A stretch of 64,000 bases of DNA from Coenobita brevimanus (GCA_032717465.1 CM064671.1:51278356-51342355), one strand, 5' to 3'; shown: positions 34,301 through 46,190, counted from the stretch's first letter. The notes: generated by a model not told the origin, from the letters alone. Made by a program: numbers and translations.

Positions 34301-35302
34301 GAAACTGTCTCAATCGATCTCTTAAAACTACCTCTCACAGAATCTGGCACTGAGTACTTGTTCGTAGCAGTCGACCACTTCTCCCGCTACTGTGTCCTCG
34401 TCCCCCTCTCCGACAAGACCGCGAAGAGCGTTGCCCGTGCCTTTGTAGATCACGTAATTTGCCCATTCAGTACCCCTCATACCATTCTTACTGACAACGG
34501 TACAGAATTCAACAATAGCCTTCTCGATGAGATCTGTCGCCACTTTCACATCAGTAAGTGCAATGTCGTGCCTAACCATCCGGCTTCCAATGGCCTTGTA
34601 GAACGCCACAACCATAAAATCTTAGAGTGCCTCAGACATCTCGGCTCCCATAGTTCGTCCTGGGATGACTGGATTCCCCAAGTGGCATCCTCCATCAATA
34701 GCTCCATCAATGCATCCATTGCTGAATCTCTCTTCTTCGTCCTCTTTGGTTTTGACAAGGACCTCCCATACTCTCTCTTATCCTCAAAGCCAGAACCCAT
34801 CTACAACATGGATGATTATGTTAAACTAAAATTGGCCAACTTCCAGACAATCCACCAGTATGTCCAATCCACTTTGGCTTCCTCTCAGGAGGACATGCTG
34901 CAGCGCCAACATAAGTCCGCCTCTCCTATCACTATCAGTGTAGGCGATCTTGTCTTTGCTCATTCCCATACGCGTTCCTCTAAGTTGGATGACAAATTTA
35001 CAGGGCCCTACCGCGTCCTCACTCAACAAGGCAACAAATTTCACCTCCAGGACCTGTCCACTAAGGACACCAGATGGGTCCACGTCGATGACTTAAAGCG
35101 AGCACCCCGTGGCCTCATGTTGGAAGAGTCACTTACACAACCTCCTGCCCCCTCTTCCCCTCCTCCCATCCTTCAGTCTACCTTGTCTCCACCTATCCCT
35201 CAGTCTCCTTCATCTCCATCTCCACCTGCTCATTCATCAACCAATCAATATCGGTCCAAACTGCGCTCTGCCCATCAACCTCTTCACGACCTCCCCCATT
35301 AA
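31252..35302 (+). pseudogene. pol: Gypsy Pol: protease, RT, RNase H, integrase; two breaks
   Basis: Pol processes, copies and integrates the element. In order: aspartic protease with FFLDTGSIVNLIS near 31,420; reverse transcriptase with SPLFLVPKKDGNLRPAVDYR and the YLDD box at 33,023-33,034; RNase H with CTDASGTGLGAVL near 33,460; integrase zinc domain at about 34,090-34,240 (HPGKDRCLRQARLKYYWPTM, CDSCLSC); and the integrase core with SIDLL, TDNGTEF and VERH. I count 35 residues between the last two catalytic acids. A GPY-type module (FTGPYRVL) and a Pro-rich tail follow. Breaks: in-frame stop at 32,674-32,676 and a frame change in the T-run near 33,014. Domain order is standard Ty3/Gypsy. 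Confidence 0.93.
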
Positions 35303-35313
35303 CTCTACCCTGA

Positions 35314-35321
35314 TTTTCTAG
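35314..35321 (+). promoter_or_regulatory. Candidate splice acceptor for env
   Basis: TTTTCTAG ends five bases before the env ATG at 35,327. In errantiviruses env is expressed from a spliced RNA, so an acceptor here is expected. The sequence match is suggestive only. Confidence 0.4.
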
Positions 35322-35326
35322 GTACG

Positions 35327-37032
35327 ATGTTAGCGATCTCCCTGCTGGCAGTGCTGACCCTCCTGGGGTCTGGGTCAGGTCAGGACGATGGTGAAGTACG
35401 TCCCGGGGCCTTGGTCGGCTCGGGAGGCGAGGTAATGCTTATCGACGACATCGCCTCTTTGCGCTACGATCTTGCGCCCCTGGCCGACGTAGCCATTGCC
35501 CTACCTGCCTACACGCACCAGCTCCACGGAATCAGGAACCATCTCACGGCCCTCATGGGGACACACAACCCAAATGAGTATCTCTATAACCTTTTCCTCC
35601 CACTCTCCTGGCAGTTGCAATACATAAGTAACAGATTCACTCAGCTCAATGACACATTTTCCATTCAGACACCCGTGGGTCGTTCTCGTGTGAAACAAGG
35701 TCTCTTCGACTTCGGCGGTGAGATTCTGAGTGGCTTGTTTGGCGTTGCTACAGCCCGTGACATTTCTGGCTTCAAATCTGATCTCACTCATTTAGCTTCC
35801 GCCCTAGAATCACAACGCCGAGTCATCAAAATCCAACACACTATGTTACAGAAGCTCACAACCCAAGTCAATGAAGTCACGTCCACTCTAAACAATTTCA
35901 CCGATATCTTACAGCGCCACCTTTCAGATCTCAACGTTATCTCCCAGTTCTACCTCAAACTCAACATGGATAATCTCCAACTGGCCGTTGACTCTCTCCT
36001 GTCTCAAGTCTCTACCTTGGTTCGTATCCTGGTCGATGCTATCAATGGACGTGTCACTGCCGACTTAGTACCTGTCTCAGCTCTCCGTTCTGTCCTGGAA
36101 TGGGCTCACTCCACCTTCGGTCTCTCCCCAGTCCTCCCTTACTCCCCCTTGAATATTATTATCCTGTTCTCGAAGCCACTCTTCTCACTACATACGTCGT
36201 CGTCCATATTCCTCTCCGTTCTGCCATAACTTTTAACCTTTTCCACATCATTCCCTTCCCTTTCCGCCTCACCAACTCCTTGTTACAGGTATCTGTTCCT
36301 TCAGAATATTTCCTCCTCTCCCATGATCATCTTTCCGTTGCCTTCCTTTCTTCCACAGACCTCCAGCAATGTTCCTCCCTTACTCCGACCTCTCGTCTCT
36401 GTGCTGCCCACCTTTTCGCTATCTTCCCTAGCAGTGCTACACCCTGTGAGTCTGCTTTAATTCGCAACCATTCCATCTACTCGGCCTGTTCTTTTGTCCC
36501 AGCTCCTGACCTCCCGGTCCACCATGCTCACCTCAACCATGTCCAGTACTTCTTCTTTGCTGTTCCCATCTCTGTCACAATCATGTGTCCTGGTTCTTCC
36601 GTTCGCTCCGTCCCCGCTAGTGGTCTCTACAAAGCACCTGACTATTGTACCATCAAATCAGAGTCCATCATCACTTACGCCACTCGCTATCACCAAGCTG
36701 TTCATAAACACTCCTATGACATCTTTCAACCAATCGACATGCCTTCAACCCTACCATCTGCCAACATTACCATCACCTTCCCTCACTTGCGCATGCTCAC
36801 CTTCCTCAATGACAGTGATTTCATTATGGATCAATTTTCTCTGGCCTTCAGCCGTTCATGGGTTCATCCGACAGTTGTGTTTCCCCCTGTGGTTATCGCT
36901 TTCATAGGTTTTCTACTCATCATCTGTGCAGTGCATTGTTGTGTCAGAAAAATGGAACGTCGACTCCAGGAAATCAGAGTCGCTACCGGCATAGTACGCC
37001 CTACCCACGACGTAGAAACTCCCCGTACTTAG
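35327..37032 (+). pseudogene. env: Env-like F-type fusion glycoprotein, frameshifted
   Basis: It resembles errantivirus Env and the baculovirus F-like family, class I-type membrane fusion proteins. A hydrophobic signal peptide (about residues 1-18) starts the frame. About 120 residues in, a basic segment (RSRVKQ) is followed by GLFDFGGEILSGLFG, the position and texture of the F-protein cleavage site and fusion peptide. A heptad-rich helical region follows. The second piece (to 37,032) has many Cys residues and ends with a transmembrane segment VVIAFIGFLLIICAVHCC and a basic cytoplasmic tail. The reading frame changes near 36,150-36,230, so the protein is split. The ATG lies 24 bp after pol. 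The basic segment does not match a canonical R-x-K/R-R furin site. Confidence 0.85.
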
Positions 37033-37201
37033 TGCCCTCACATTCCGTGACTACCATTGCCATCTACCATTTAACCAAACTGTGAACAGCACTCTGCCTA
37101 CTAGAAAATGATGGTATTTCTTTCCTGCATTACTCAGTGACAGTGTGTCCTACAGAAAATCCACAAAAAAAACAAAAAAAACATGAAGGAAGAACAACAA
37201 T

Positions 37202-37701
37202 TGAACTCTCATATCTACTCCTTGTTTATCATGTATCAACCTATTATTGTGTAATTCCCATTATGTTCATATATCCCTTCGACCCTTACTGGATTTGTAC
37301 CTATTATTCCTTGTATATCTTATATGTATATATCCTTCTAATTCCCTCTCCTCAACATGGCCATGTCTCCCCTACTGCCCCTGTATCATACTTATCCCTT
37401 GAACAAACCTCCCCGGTCCTACCTTACTACTATAATCACCCACCATTTACCTCCTGGTGTCAGGAGACTCCATCTCAGCTACCCGGGGGAGTAGTGTACC
37501 CCCTCCACAATATGTCTACCCCCGATGTATATATGTTCCCCCCCAATGCATACATGCCCCCACTAAATTTGCTAGGTCAGTATGCTCTCCCACGCCTGAA
37601 GACGGCGTTATTGCATCAGTTGATAGCAGACATCCTAGCCGGGCAGACTGTTTTACTGTGAGCTTGTAATAAACTCCTTATCTAGCTGTTTGTACAGGGA
37701 G
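37202..37701 (+). mobile_element. 3' LTR of the env-bearing Gypsy, interrupted
   Basis: A purine tract (ATGAAGGAAGAACAACAA) precedes TGAACTCTC at 37,202. After removing the inserted element at 37,702-43,547, the LTR continues at 43,548 and would end AGTTACA at 43,576, giving short inverted ends TGAACT/AGTTACA and a length near 530 bp. The matching 5' LTR is not in the window, so the limits are inferred. Confidence 0.5.
37668..37673 (+). promoter_or_regulatory. LTR polyadenylation signal
   Basis: AATAAA in the 3' LTR, about 34 bases before the inserted element. Confidence 0.5.
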
Positions 37702-38725
37702 TGTCACGGGGTTTTTATAATATCCGGGTAATTTAGATATAAATGGTTAAATATTATTTAATTTGATAATAATATTCAATAATATTGAATAGCAGAGACA
37801 ATGATTGTCTTGCTACATCAAGCAACGATTACTTCACGCTGACTTGCTAAGATTCTCAAGAACGAGAATTTATAAACTTTCTCAACAGTACACAGCAGAG
37901 ACTAATTACTCACAATTGCTGAATTACTGTACTGTTAGCCCCTGGAGAAAGTTATATCACCCCTGACAATAAATAACTAATACTAACATCAGGTTCTTGC
38001 CGATGCTTAACTCCCAGATGGCACAACGGATATTAAGTTAAAACAACAAGACTGGTCTAAGTACCAGTTATGAAAGCAAACGTTTATGCAAGCTAGGAGC
38101 TATATGGAAAATAAGCTTAATTATGGAAAAATGAAACAAGATTTTTACTTTACATTAAGCTCGAGAAAGGAACTGTTAAATTTATTAATTACAAAAAATA
38201 AATTTAACGTTACATTTCAAATCAATGAGACGCACTCACTCACTCTCACACGAGCTAAATACTTACGTCTAAAAAAAACACCTTAATTAAACTCTTATAA
38301 CTAGAAAATACACAAAAGAAATACTATAATCGATGAATGCTGCGTATCACCAGATGGGTGGGAAGACTGGACTAACTGTGAAGTGGAGTTTGGGTACTAG
38401 CTGACCTCTCACACTGCGGCACAGGACCTTCCTCCGTCACAACAAACACAAGACTGACTAAGTCGTGGGAAAGCGGAGCACTCGGCCGCATTTTTTTAAC
38501 GGTCGAATGAGCAGGGACGAACGATAAAAAACAATAGTATCGCTCAGTACAGCACTTAGTGACGTGCATTAAATCGGTCACTCTTTGAAAACGGTGACGA
38601 ATTATTTGAAAAGTATACTCCGATAATGGAGGGAGAAACGGTTAGCTGAGCGATACACAGTGAGTTTTCCACTAATAGTTCGTGGTTTCTCACAAAAAGG
38701 AAATGTCGCGAATTGATTCGTGACA
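37702..38725 (-). repeat. 3' LTR of the Gmr1-like element
   Basis: 1,024 bp, TGTCACG...CGTGACA on the plus strand. On the minus strand CAAGGGGCGTAA just inside it is a weak polypurine tract. The open frame at 38,086-38,286 lies wholly within the LTR and is repeated in the other LTR. It is not a convincing gene. Confidence 0.96.
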
Positions 38726-39868
38726 TTACGCCCCTTGAAAATTAAATCTTTCTTCCTTCAGAAGAAAGATTTCAATATACATACATATACATCCTAACTC
38801 AATCACACAAGATTCACACTGTGGTGTGTGTGCTATCCTGCTACAGGAGTATGTCGCAGTCGCCAGTGAGCGAAAAAACCTCGTATTTACGTTAATAGAA
38901 ACAAGCTTGAGGGAAAAACTCCGTGACGACTGTGAAAATCCTGTACTCAGGTCAAACTGAGCGAAAGTTCGCTACATTTACATTAACAACTAATTGTTAT
39001 GTGGCGTAGTGTGTGTAATACACGGTGTAGGTGTGACAGTTGTAGTGTAACTGTACCTACGTGTAAAATGACACAGTAATACAAATTTATAGTAAAATAA
39101 TGATGACGAGGCAGAAGAGAAGGGGCGGCAGCATGCAACAGGAACGGCCAGCTGATCTGCAATGGCAATGCTGCACCCACCAGCTACACCTGCGAAAGGA
39201 ATTAAGGTGGAGCATCAAAACTGTTATTTCTCTCTCTCTCTCTCTCTCTGCCTAGCAATCAGTACTTGTCATTATTAACCAGGAAACGTAATTCTTGAAT
39301 TCACAAATTGCTTAGAACCCTTATAGCTTACTGGTTAACGCTTTCATTATTAACCAGGAAACGTGCCAGTTCTTGAATTCACAAATTGCTTAGAACGGGC
39401 AGTTTACTGGTTAACCTAACATTATTAACCAGGAAACGTGCCAGTTCTTGAATTCACAAATTGCTTAGAACGGGCAGTTTACTGGTTAACCTAACTCTAC
39501 ACTTACGAGTAATACAGGAAGCTGAAAATCGCTACGCAATCTCGGGCAGGTCACGTTTTAACACCCACCGTGGGTGTGAACACTCATGTGGGTAATGTGC
39601 ATTCTCTGGGAATCCTCAGAGAGGCCCACAGCTCGAGACATTCCACAAGGTAATTCATACACAGCCTCGGACTGTCTCTGCAAGGTTCTCAAACTTCCCC
39701 CTTAACTTATGGCATACATGTATGTACAAGCCCTGGATATACTGTGTCCTGTAGGGCCAACGAGTGAGACGTCTGGTCTACACTTTTAACTGGGAACCAG
39801 GCTGGTCCTTGGATTACTCAAATCGCTTAGGATGCCTATTACGGAACCCAACATACAACAGTTGCTAG
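38726..39868 (-). other. Non-coding interior of the Gmr1-like element
   Basis: The pol region expected here is gone. It contains a perfect 12-bp-stem hairpin at 38,745-38,773 (AAATCTTTCTTC and its complement), a short (TC)n at 39,227-39,248, and three 75-bp tandem repeats. Confidence 0.7.
39270..39494. repeat. Three 75-bp tandem repeats
   Basis: Units start CATTATTAACCAGGAAACGT at 39,270, 39,345 and 39,420. Units 2 and 3 are nearly identical. A diverged relative (AACCAGGCTGGTCC...CGCTTAGGATG) is visible near 39,790-39,835. Confidence 0.95.
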
Positions 39869-42108
39869 TTAGTAAGCAGCTAGTAGGTGAGACATCAGGT
39901 CTATACCCACATTACCACTATCCTGTCTCTCAACTGACTCAGAGATTACAGGTGTGGTTAGAAACGGCACAGGAAGGGCATGTCCCTGATTAGTGGTGTT
40001 ACTTTGACACACACTGCAGGAACGGACAAAACTATCTATGTCTCGTCCCATCCCTGGCCAGAAAAAGTCAGCTCGGATACGGCCCTGGGTCTTCCTTTTG
40101 CCCATGTGACCTCCTGAGGCTGAACAGTGACCTAATTCAAACACTGCTCGGTGATACTTTGCAGGAACGACAAACTGCAGTCGAACCTCACCCTGGGGTG
40201 TCTGTGACTCACGGTACAGCCGTCCTCGCTTACGAAGGAACCCGTGAATACTTGATCACTCGACCCTTTTGTTTGTTCCGCACGGTAGCAAGTGTCGGGT
40301 CAGAATGTTGTTCTTGCACAACAAGTTGACTGCACATCAGATCTTGCGGCGATTCAATGATCACTGGGGTGACACAGTCTGGAGCCTCAGCCATGGCTCG
40401 TGTTACCGCAGCAGCCGAAGTCTGAGTAGCATCATCATTGGAGCAACTATCCTTGACTCCTTGAATATTTCCAATGATGAGTTCAAATAAAGGTTCTGGC
40501 ATGACAACTGCAAGTGTCATACCAGTATAAAATGGAGATGCCACCTGGATACATGCCTCAGGGAACAATCTCACTGATCCATCAATAAGGCTTGCATGGA
40601 TCTGTCGACCTGTATACTGCTCAGGCCGAACTAAACTCTGCTTGACAGAGCAACCTGAGGAACCATTGTCTCTCAGGACCTTCACAGGAATGCCTCCCAC
40701 AAACCCTGGCTGTACAAGGAAGGTACCTGTGGGAGGGCCTGTGGAGGAAGCAGCTAGCCACTCATGAGGCTGCTGAATTGATGTGGCAAACATTGTGCCT
40801 TGTGAGTTATAAGATGGAACATTGGCCATCTGTGGAGGGGGGTTCACTGTCACTGTGGGACTAGTGAACTGTGGGGAAGTACCCACACTGGTAGGGACGT
40901 GACCACCAGGCTGCTGCTGAGGAATGAAGGCTGCATTCGCTTCCTGCCTCTTTTGAGCTGGTGGTGGAAAAGTTTGTCCCGACGGTCGGTTGCGTGGCTG
41001 ATACTGCTGCTGGTTAGGGTACTTGTTGTACCTCTTCCAAGCAGGCTGCTGTGTATTTTGCCCCTGGTCCTTCTGTGGTTTGCTTGGACCTTGACCATTA
41101 CTCTGAGAACGGCCTTGGTGCTGGGATTCAGTCTGAGACGGCTTCCCAGACTTGGCAGTATCTTTTCTGCTCCAGGTGTTTTGCTTACGAGCTTGATACC
41201 CGTATGCAGTAAAGAATGCGTCAGCCTTCTCTACCATTTGGCTGGCATCTTTCACCTGGCAGATCTTAAGCTGTGCTATGAGCTCAGCAGGCCACGACCT
41301 CTCTAGCTGTGTACGCAGCATAAGGTCAATTATCCCCTCACGCGTGGAAGGAGTTTCATCTTTTTCCATCCACTCATCTAGGTAAGCAGTGAGACGGTCG
41401 AGGAACTGAACAGCTGTCTCCTTGTCTTGGAGACGAGCTCGCATGAACTGAGCTTTGGCGTCGTCTACTGTGAGACCATACGCCTTAATGAGTGCAGCTT
41501 TCATCACTTCATACGTGAGATTGTCTCCACGAATTCGTTGGAGAATATCGAGGGCAGGGCCCTCAAACAGGCTAAGAAACTGAAGCCGCTTAGCTGCATC
41601 ATCGAGCTGGTAAAGCTGAGCCATGTCTTCAAATCGAGCTATGTATGGCTCGATTCGCTCGCCATCTTTGTATGGGGGAAGCTTGATGTGTGGGGTCGCC
41701 ATAACATGTGCAGGGAGAGTGCTCGTGGAGCTTGAACCAACTGCACCAGATGTGTCTGAAGCCAAGGAATCTCGCTTGAGCTTCAGCACTTCAAGTTCAT
41801 GTTTCTCGCGTGCTTCACGTTCGGCACGTTCATATTCACGTTGTTCCCGCACGTGTTCTAAGTCGAGTTCGCGCTGTTTTCGCTCGTGTTCACGCTGTTC
41901 TCGCTCGTGTTCCAAGTCGAGTTCGCGCTGTTTTTGCTCGTGTTCACGCTGTTCTCGCCAGATTCAGCGCTGAATTCCACGCTTCTTCACGGCATCATTC
42001 CTCGCGCTGCTGCTCCTGATTATGCCGTGAGAGTATGTATTCTTTAATTTCAGTTGGGTCTGTAAGACCCATATCTTTGGCTTCCTGTAAAAATACGGTG
42101 GTAGCCAT
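39869..42108 (-). pseudogene. Gmr1-like Gag-protease-integrase remnant
   Basis: The minus-strand ATG at 42,106-42,108 gives MATTVFLQEAKDMGLTDPTE. After a frame change the main frame (41,915-40,230) has an Arg/Glu-rich coiled coil, then a capsid-like domain (IARFEDMAQLYQLDDAAKRL through KAALIKAYGLTVDDAKAQF to LMLRTQLERSWPAELIAQLK). This resembles the SCAN-domain-like Gag of Gmr1-type Gypsy elements. A Gln/Pro-rich spacer follows, then a protease-like segment with VLRDNGSSGCSVKQSLV (DNG where DTG is expected). A linker and frame change near 40,235 lead into FVVPAKYHRAVFELGHCSAS and the integrase zinc domain (FFWPGMGRDIDSFVRSCSVC), with no reverse transcriptase in between. No CCHC knuckle is seen. 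Confidence 0.85.
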
Positions 42109-42502
42109 GTCGCTAACTCAATCTAAATAACTAGCGACTCAGTACTGATTGCTGCTTCGCAAACGAATGCTAATAACCACAAGTAAAGAGTACAGACACA
42201 AGCTAGTGGTGACCAGTCTTATCCAGTTAACTGGCAAAGAATAAATCAAAAGTGTAAATGACTGGGAAGACTCAATAATAAACACAATGGGTACGGCGAC
42301 TTCCCAGGAGCGAATAAAATCGTCTGGCGTTACCAAAATAAACTAGAGTTAAGTACTCTATGGATTGATAAAGCAAAATTCACTTGCTAAATTAACGGTA
42401 AACACCAGTAAGCTTGTGCCTATAAACTTTAATGATAAATACCTAAATACGAATGAGTGAGCACTATCTCGTGAATAGCTTTAGAGCTAGGAGTTAATAT
42501 CC

Positions 42503-42519
42503 TGGAATGAGGTCGCCAA
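42503..42519 (-). other. Primer binding site candidate
   Basis: Directly inside the 5' LTR the minus strand reads TTGGCGACCTCATTCC. The TGGCGACC start is complementary to a tRNA CCA end, as expected for a primer binding site. I cannot name the tRNA with certainty. Confidence 0.55.
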
Positions 42520-42520
42520 T

Positions 42521-43542
42521 TGTCACGGGGTTTTTATAATATCAGGGTAATTTAGATATAAATGGTTAAATATTATTTAATTTGATAATAATATTCAATA
42601 ATATTGAAGAGCAGAGACAATGATTGTCTTGCTACATCAAGCAACGATTACTTTACGCTGACTTGCTAAGATTCTCAAGAACGAGAATTTATAAACTTTC
42701 TCAACAGTACACAGCAGAGACTAATTACTCACAATTGCTGAATTACTGTACTGTTAGCCCCTGGAGAAAATTACATCACCCCTGACAATAAATAACTAAT
42801 ACTAACATCAGGTTCTTGCCGATGCTCAACTCCCAGATGGCACAACGGATATTAAGTTAAAACAACAAGACTGGTCTAAGTACCAGTTATGAAAGCAAAC
42901 GTTTATGCAAGCTAGGAGCTATATGGAAAATAAGCTTAATTATGGAAAAATGAAACAAGATTTTTACTTTACATTAAGCTCGAGAAAGGAACTGTTAAAT
43001 TTATTAATTACAAAAAATAAATTTTACGTTACATTTCAAATCAATGAGACGCACTCACTCACTCTCACACGAGCTAAATACGTCTAAAAAAAAAAAACCT
43101 TAATTAAACTCTTATAACTAGAAAATACACAAAAGAAATACTATAATCGATGAATGCTGCGTATCACCAGATGGGTGGGAAGACTGGACTAACTGTGAAG
43201 TGGAGTTTGGGTACTAGCTGACCTCTCACACTGCGGCACAGGACCTTCCTCCGTCACAACAAACACAAGACTGACTAAGTCGTGGGAAAGCGGAGCACTC
43301 GGCCGCATTTTTTTAACGGTCGAATGAGCAGGGACGAACGATAAAAAACAATAGTATCGCTCAGTACAGCACTTAGTGACGTGCATTAAATCGGTCACTC
43401 TTTGAAAACGGTGACGAATTATTTGAAAAGTATACTCCGATAATGGAGGGAGAAACGGTTAGCTGAGCGATACACAGTGAGTTTTCCACTAATAGTTCGT
43501 GGTTTCTCACAAAAAGGAAATGTCGCGAATTGATTCGTGACA
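42521..43542 (-). repeat. 5' LTR of the Gmr1-like element
   Basis: 1,022 bp, nearly identical to 37,702-38,725. The differences I saw are a few substitutions, an 8-base region near 43,080 and an A-run length change. Confidence 0.96.
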
Positions 43543-43573
43543 GGGAGTTTCTATCACCAAAGTATTGCAAGTT

Positions 43574-45846
43574 ACAAACAAATCGCCTCCATGTCATCCT
43601 GTCCCCCGCCTTTTCACTGCCCTGCTCCCAGCTCACAACTCCCTTTCTCATATACCTCCCCACTCCATCCCTCCATCTCATCCTTGGCCTCCCCCTCCCT
43701 CTTCCCCCCCTCCACCTCATCCACATACACTCTCCTCGTCAGTCTCTCACTCTTCATCCTCTCCACATGGCCAGACCACCTCAGTGTGTTTCTCCTAATG
43801 CTTCCTATCACATCCACATCCACACCACAACTCTCCTTCACATCCTTATTTGTCAGTCTGTCTCTCCATGTGACTCCACATGCTCCTTTCAAATAACTCA
43901 TTTCCACTGCTCTCACTCTTGACTTCTGTCCCTCCAAAAAGGTCCAAGCTTCACTTCCTTACGTTACAGATGGTACCGGTATCACAATACTGTCATTTAG
44001 TAACTTTTCCACTTCCATGCTCAATTCCCTGCTTTTTATCACTGCTTTCAAGGAACCAGCAACCTTTCTTCCTTGTACGGTTTCTATTACCTCACCGTCT
44101 AAACTTCCATCCTTACTAATCACACTAATCGAGTACTTAAAAGCACTCACATTTTCCATTTCCTCCTCATCCAAGCTCACTGTACACTCACTGACTTCAC
44201 TTCTCTCGAAGACCATAACTTTACTCTTCTCTTCATTCGTCTTTAGATTCCGTTTCTTACACACCCTACCAAACTCATCCACCAAGCCTTGCAGCTCCCC
44301 ATAGTCATCACTTAACAAAAGAGTATCATCTGCAAACAACGGTACAGGGAGTTTCCAAACACTACCCTCTCACATTGGGGCCGCTCAAACATCCACTGCC
44401 CTACCTTGTATCACTCCATATACAGACTGAATAACCATGGAGACGACTCATGCATGTTTCAATCCAACTTTCAAACAGAAAAATTCACTCAGTTCACTAT
44501 CCACACTAACTGCAGCCTTAGCACCCTCATACATACTCTTCACGGCATTCAGCAACTTCCCATCTACTCCACATATACTTTCCACAGTCCTTGTTTAACC
44601 ACCCTATCAGATGCTTTCTCCAAAACCATGAAGGCTGCATACAACATCTCTCCCTTCTCTAGACAAATTTCCACTACAGATCTAAGAATGACTCTCTGAT
44701 CTACACAAGCTCTTCCATTCCTAAAACCTCTCTGTTCTCCGACTAAATCCTCTGTTATTTCCCTAACTCTGACAATAAGTATCCTACCATATACTTTTCC
44801 TACTACACCAAAACGCCCCTATGATTATCGCATAATTCTTTGTTTTCCTTTTCCTTTGTACAGGGGAATAATTATACCTGACTACCAACGTCCTACGAGA
44901 CTCTACCTTCTTCCCAGGCCAATCTGCACATCATCCACATCCATTCTACTATTATCTTTCCCCCATGCTTCAGCATTTCAAAGCACACTCCATCAATTCC
45001 TGGGGCTTTCTCCATTTTAACTTTCTTGGTTACTTCCACAACCTCCATCGTACTGATTTCTTCTTCTCTTCTCACATCCCTCCATCTCCCAGCCACTCCC
45101 CAGCCAATTACACTCGCATTACTTCCATTCTCTATGTTCAACCAATCCTCCAACTGCTCGCTTTTTCTCCCTTCTCCACTAGTAATCTACCACTTTCATC
45201 TTTCACTCCCTAACTAACACTTTTAGCACCCTGTCTAACTCTGTTTACCTCTTTCCAGAATTTTTTTTTACACCCTCCACTTTACACTCAAATTGCTTCC
45301 AAATTCCTCATCCACTCTCTTCTTACTCTCTCTTACTAATCTTTTCATCTCCTTCTTCCTCTCTACGTATAACTCTGTCTTCCGTCTCTCAACTTCTTCC
45401 ACGCCCCTGTTTCTCATCCACTCATTATATGCTTTCTTTTGTGCTACAGCCTCTCTCACCTCTTCATTACACCATGCTTTTCCTTGTACTTCCTGTCGTC
45501 TTCTCTTCACCCCACACACTACCTCACATGCTGCACGGATTTCTTTTGTTGATATCTTGCACACATCTTCACGTCCTTCATCTGCTCCAATCCATATTTA
45601 CCCAATTGCTTCTCCACTTCCCTCTTATATTCTGCCGATTCTTCATCCTCTTTTACACATTTCCACTCTCCATGTATGAACTACTTCCTCCTGTCCTTCC
45701 CTTCTTCTATTTCTCCATTTCATTTGGACCTTGATTCTGACCACCACCAAGTGTGGTCAGAAAGTCCTCACTCCCAACCTCTACATACTCTTGCATTCAT
45801 TACACACCTTCATAGCTTGTCATCCATACACTCTCTAATCAATGAT
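43574..45846 (-). pseudogene. LINE family A copy 4, broken, without tail
   Basis: Minus-strand pieces in order from 45,846: the endonuclease end (near LSDHxLVVxR), a linker with GVKRRRQEVQGKAWCNEEVR at 45,268-45,564, reverse transcriptase start with EKAPGIDGVCFEMLKHG at 44,893-45,153, FADDTLLLSDDYGELQGLVD at 43,959-44,339, and the C-terminal LTNKDVKESCGVDVDVIG with TLRWSGHVERM and GRPRMRWRDGVGRYM to 43,614. Many stops and frameshifts. The last 45 or so bases and the (GATA)n tail are missing. It instead abuts the end of the Gypsy LTR at 43,573-43,576, so its 3' end was lost in a later event. Confidence 0.9.
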
Positions 45847-45848
45847 TT

Positions 45849-46052
45849 ACTTCCACTGGCTCAGTCGGTAGAGAGGTGGCCTGCATTCCAACTGGACCCA
45901 GGTAAAAATCTCCGATGGGGCAGGGAACAGTTTAAGGATTTGAATTTCATACAGCACGGCCAGTGGCATTACCTAAATTAGTATCTTTATATGAGTCAAG
46001 CTCTGTACCAGGTTAGAATAAATGATTTTTCATTATTAAAAGAAAAAAAAAA
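45849..46052 (+). mobile_element. tRNA-derived SINE with poly-A-like tail
   Basis: A-box region CACTGGCTCAGTCGGTAGAG, a weak B-box region, then GGGCAGGGAACAGTTTAAGG and ATTTGAATTT, shared with the minus-strand copy at 26,040-26,163. It ends in an A-rich run at 46,041-46,052. It inserted at or replaced the 5' edge of LINE family A copy 4. Confidence 0.7.
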
Positions 46053-46190
46053 AGAAGTTTAAACAAAACTTGTTCAAACAGAAAAGAGAACCAAGAGGCG
46101 AAAGAATGCGCTCAGTCAGCTGAGGTTTGTTTAGACTACAGCTGCACGGGGTATGTAAGTACATGTACTCTGTGCTTTTAGTATTGCAAA

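Larger units (their letters stand above)
37702..43542 (-). mobile_element. Gmr1-like LTR retrotransposon, internally deleted
   Basis: Two direct LTRs of about 1,023 bp enclose a minus-strand gag-protease-integrase remnant. The 5-bp GGGAG at 37,697-37,701 repeats at 43,543-43,547 as TSD. LTRs begin TGTCACG and end CGTGACA. I saw roughly ten differences between them, so the insertion is recent. It sits inside the 3' LTR of the env-bearing Gypsy. Reverse transcriptase, RNase H and the integrase core are missing, so it is non-autonomous. Confidence 0.95.

Noticed and set aside
37137..37661. 174-residue open frame after env
   Set aside because: It covers the polypurine tract and LTR, is rich in Tyr/Pro without any domain, and is best explained as chance.
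38086..38286. 66-residue open frame, repeated at 42,905-43,087
   Set aside because: It lies inside the LTR and is present twice only because the LTR is; the two copies differ at their ends.
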